From Syntrophopropionicum sp964397525 (lineage in GTDB: Bacteria > Bacillota > Desulfotomaculia > Desulfotomaculales > Pelotomaculaceae), in the NCBI GenBank assembly GCA_964397525.1, contig CAYNIY010000070.1, positions 1 to 7,157 on the forward strand: DNA of 7,157 nt. The letters are read 5' to 3'. A model generated the notes under the pieces. That model saw only the letters and a list, made by a program, of their open reading frames with translations. It had not been told where the DNA came from and did not search any database. The position numbers were made by a program, and so were the translations under genes. Below are positions 5,810-7,157 of the stretch, one piece after another. Each line of letters opens with the position of its first letter. Position 1 is the first letter of the stretch.

Positions 5810-7017
5810 TGCGCCCCTGCTCCTTCAATCACGGGCCGCAGGTCCCGGTTCAAGAGTTTGGCGACGGCGGTGTTGCCCTCATCCAGGAGGTGCATGGAAT
5901 CGTGAAAAAGCTCCGGAGAAACCGCCTCCTGGTAATTTAAAAAGGCAATACCGCTCTCCTCCGCTGCCTGCCTGATCAAGTAGGTTTTGTCATGATAGGA
6001 ATTATAGTCCAGCAGCTGGTACTGCTGCATTAAGCTGTGGTTAACCGGGCTCATGAAAATCACGGCGGGTGTGCCGCTTTCTGCCAGGTAGGCACAGAGA
6101 AGCCGGTAATATTTAAAGTTAACGTTGTCATTTTCAGTGATGTTAAAAACATTTCTCAGGTGTTCCTGGTCCTGGGCGCTCCAGGGGAAACTGTACCATA
6201 CCTTGTACTTGTTTTCCGGTTTATCCTTTTCTGAAAGGGGCCCTTCTTCCAACTCTTCCAATACCGGCTCCGCCGGCTGCTCCAGAACAGGTGTCCTGCC
6301 ATTCAGGGTCAGGTCAAGATAAGCCTTGGCCATGACCGCCGGCTGGCCGCCAAACAAATACCTGTTCAGTTCCTGCCTGAAGCAGTAAACCGTCCAGTAC
6401 TGGCTGACCGTTTTTTGAATTGCCTTTTCGAATTCAGAAACACCGCCGGTTTCAGCAGCCACTGCCTGGTCAGGCTGCGGGGCTGTCTTGACCTCGGGGA
6501 CCTTGAGTTCTGTTCGCTCCTCACTGGATAAGCCGGGTGACCAGACTTTGAAATAGAGGAGCGGCGTCCTGGTCATTTCCGTGGAAAAGAAGGGGTAGGA
6601 TATGTTGACCACAACCAGCTGCACCGCTTTGGCCTCATGCAGTTTTTTCACCATCATGTAGAGGTCCGCGGGGCGCCCGCCCGGCAGGCCGAAATTAAAA
6701 ACCCGGGCCGTTCTCAGATAACTGCCCCGCAGTTCGTCCTGCAGGTGAGTGGTGACAGTCTGATCCCTGTCTGCCACGCCGGCCCCCTGGACTACCGAAT
6801 CGCCGACCACGGCGATCTTGTAACCGCTCTGCCCGGCCACGTAATCAACATACTGGTCAAGCACATCGCTCTTCACATGGGCGCCGTTTTCGAAGCGGAA
6901 GCCTTCGTCATACCCCATGCGGTGAAAGACGTACCCAAAAGCCAGGGAATTGGATATGAAAAAAAATATTACCAGGGAAACAACAAAGGTTATGCTTCCC
7001 ACTGTCTGTTTCTTCAT
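5806..7017 (-). CDS. Membrane-anchored SGNH/DltD-AlgJ-like acyl-transfer protein
   Basis: A 403-residue protein with an N-terminal signal anchor (about 7-29) placing the rest outside the cytoplasm. SGNH-hydrolase blocks are in order: block I GDSVVQGAG (72-80, nucleophile Ser74), a block II glycine in FNFGLPGGRPADL (107-119), block III VVVNISYP (135-142, Asn138), and block V DSMHLLDEGN (373-382, Asp373 and His376). A charged, Pro/Glu-rich stretch (about 165-270) separates the third and last blocks. Such proteins pair with an MBOAT and move acyl groups to or from extracellular polysaccharide, as DltD, PatB, AlgJ and AlgX do. The ATG has GGGAG seven bases upstream. It is the first gene of the cassette and overlaps the MBOAT start by four bases. 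The polymer and acyl group are not revealed. A purely hydrolytic role cannot be excluded, but the context favours transfer. Confidence 0.88.
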   Translation of the reverse strand: MKKQTVGSITFVVSLVIFFFISNSLAFGYVFHRMGYDEGFRFENGAHVKSDVLDQYVDYVAGQSGYKIAVVGDSVVQGAGVADRDQTVTTHLQDELRGSYLRTARVFNFGLPGGRPADLYMMVKKLHEAKAVQLVVVNISYPFFSTEMTRTPLLYFKVWSPGLSSEERTELKVPEVKTAPQPDQAVAAETGGVSEFEKAIQKTVSQYWTVYCFRQELNRYLFGGQPAVMAKAYLDLTLNGRTPVLEQPAEPVLEELEEGPLSEKDKPENKYKVWYSFPWSAQDQEHLRNVFNITENDNVNFKYYRLLCAYLAESGTPAVIFMSPVNHSLMQQYQLLDYNSYHDKTYLIRQAAEESGIAFLNYQEAVSPELFHDSMHLLDEGNTAVAKLLNRDLRPVIEGAGAQ

Positions 7018-7055
7018 GTTTAATCTCCCGATAGTTTACTACAGAATATTTTTAC

Positions 7056-7062
7056 TTCGACA
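7056..7062 (-). promoter_or_regulatory. Candidate Spo0A box upstream of the acylation cassette
   Basis: The minus strand carries TGTCGAA within TTTTGTCGAAG, an exact match to the core 0A box of Spo0A, 38 bases before the SGNH start codon. A single 7-mer in a leader of about 140 bases can occur by chance at around the two percent level. No convincing -35/-10 pair is placed to use it: TTGTCG with TAAACT has a 19-bp spacer and would start transcription inside the ribosome binding site. The remaining leader shows an ACACGTGT palindrome (7065-7072) but no clear promoter. Confidence 0.3.
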
Positions 7063-7110
7063 AAACACGTGTCATCCCCTTCTGGGAATTTCCTGGTAAT
7101 ATTATCGTCT

Positions 7111-7148
7111 AAAACCAAAATAAATACACCCCCGGCGGAAACCGGGGG
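7111..7148 (-). terminator. Intrinsic terminator of a gene upstream of the window, or leader attenuator
   Basis: On the minus strand CCCCCGG (7148-7142) and CCGGGGG (7135-7129) form a perfect 7-bp GC stem with a 6-base loop. A T-rich tail, TGTATTTATTTTGG, follows. This fits a rho-independent terminator for a minus-strand gene ending beyond the right edge. If the cassette promoter lies further upstream, outside the window, the same hairpin could act as an attenuator for the SGNH operon. Confidence 0.6.
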
Positions 7149-7157
7149 CGTTCATAA

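Noticed and set aside
7033..7063. Promoter TTGTCG-19-TAAACT for the SGNH operon
   Set aside because: The spacer is too long, both hexamers are weak, and the start would fall within the GGGAG ribosome binding site at 7025-7029.
1..7157. CRISPR array, tRNA or rRNA genes, insertion sequences
   Set aside because: No regularly spaced direct repeats, cloverleaf-like segments, rRNA-like stretches or transposase frames were seen on either strand.

Overview
The window looks like a chromosomal piece of a Firmicute, probably a spore-forming member of the Clostridia or Negativicutes. The support is a near-perfect sigma-A promoter, strong purine-rich ribosome binding sites (GGGGAG, AGGAGG), GTG and TTG starts, and protein types common there. 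This assignment is an inference; no marker gene is present. Every supported gene lies on the minus strand, so transcription runs from high to low coordinates.

Right half (7157 to about 4380): an envelope-polymer O-acylation cassette. A terminator-like hairpin (7111-7148) probably closes an upstream gene outside the window. Next come a membrane-anchored SGNH/DltD-like protein (7017-5806) and, by an ATGA overlap, an MBOAT acyltransferase (5809-4592). Then follows a 38-residue membrane microprotein (4556-4440) with a TTG start and a strong ribosome binding site. It ends in FIYTDF, which fits the FxYxxF C-terminal motif of DltX, the small partner of DltB and DltD in teichoic-acid D-alanylation. 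There is no dltA or dltC here, so the cassette most likely moves an acyl group (acetyl is the usual one for AlgI/PatA-type MBOATs) across the membrane onto a surface polysaccharide. A hairpin with a short U-run (4381-4408) probably ends this unit.

Left half (about 4363 to 192): a drug-efflux operon. A consensus promoter (TTGACA, 17 bp, TATACT) with an 8-bp palindrome in its spacer drives a MarR-family regulator. Behind it come a lipoprotein adaptor of the RND/HlyD type, a short EmrA-like adaptor without a coiled-coil hairpin, and a 14-TM DHA2 (EmrB/QacA) exporter with an odd Gly/Pro-rich tail. MarR is the likely repressor of its own operon. The two adaptors and the exporter probably form one export machine. 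No outer-membrane channel gene is seen.

Far left (1-191): non-coding DNA with three separate inverted repeats, including a 63-bp imperfect palindrome that looks like a dispersed intergenic repeat. The most notable finding is the unannotated DltX-like microprotein, which makes the cassette a split three-part acyl-transfer system.
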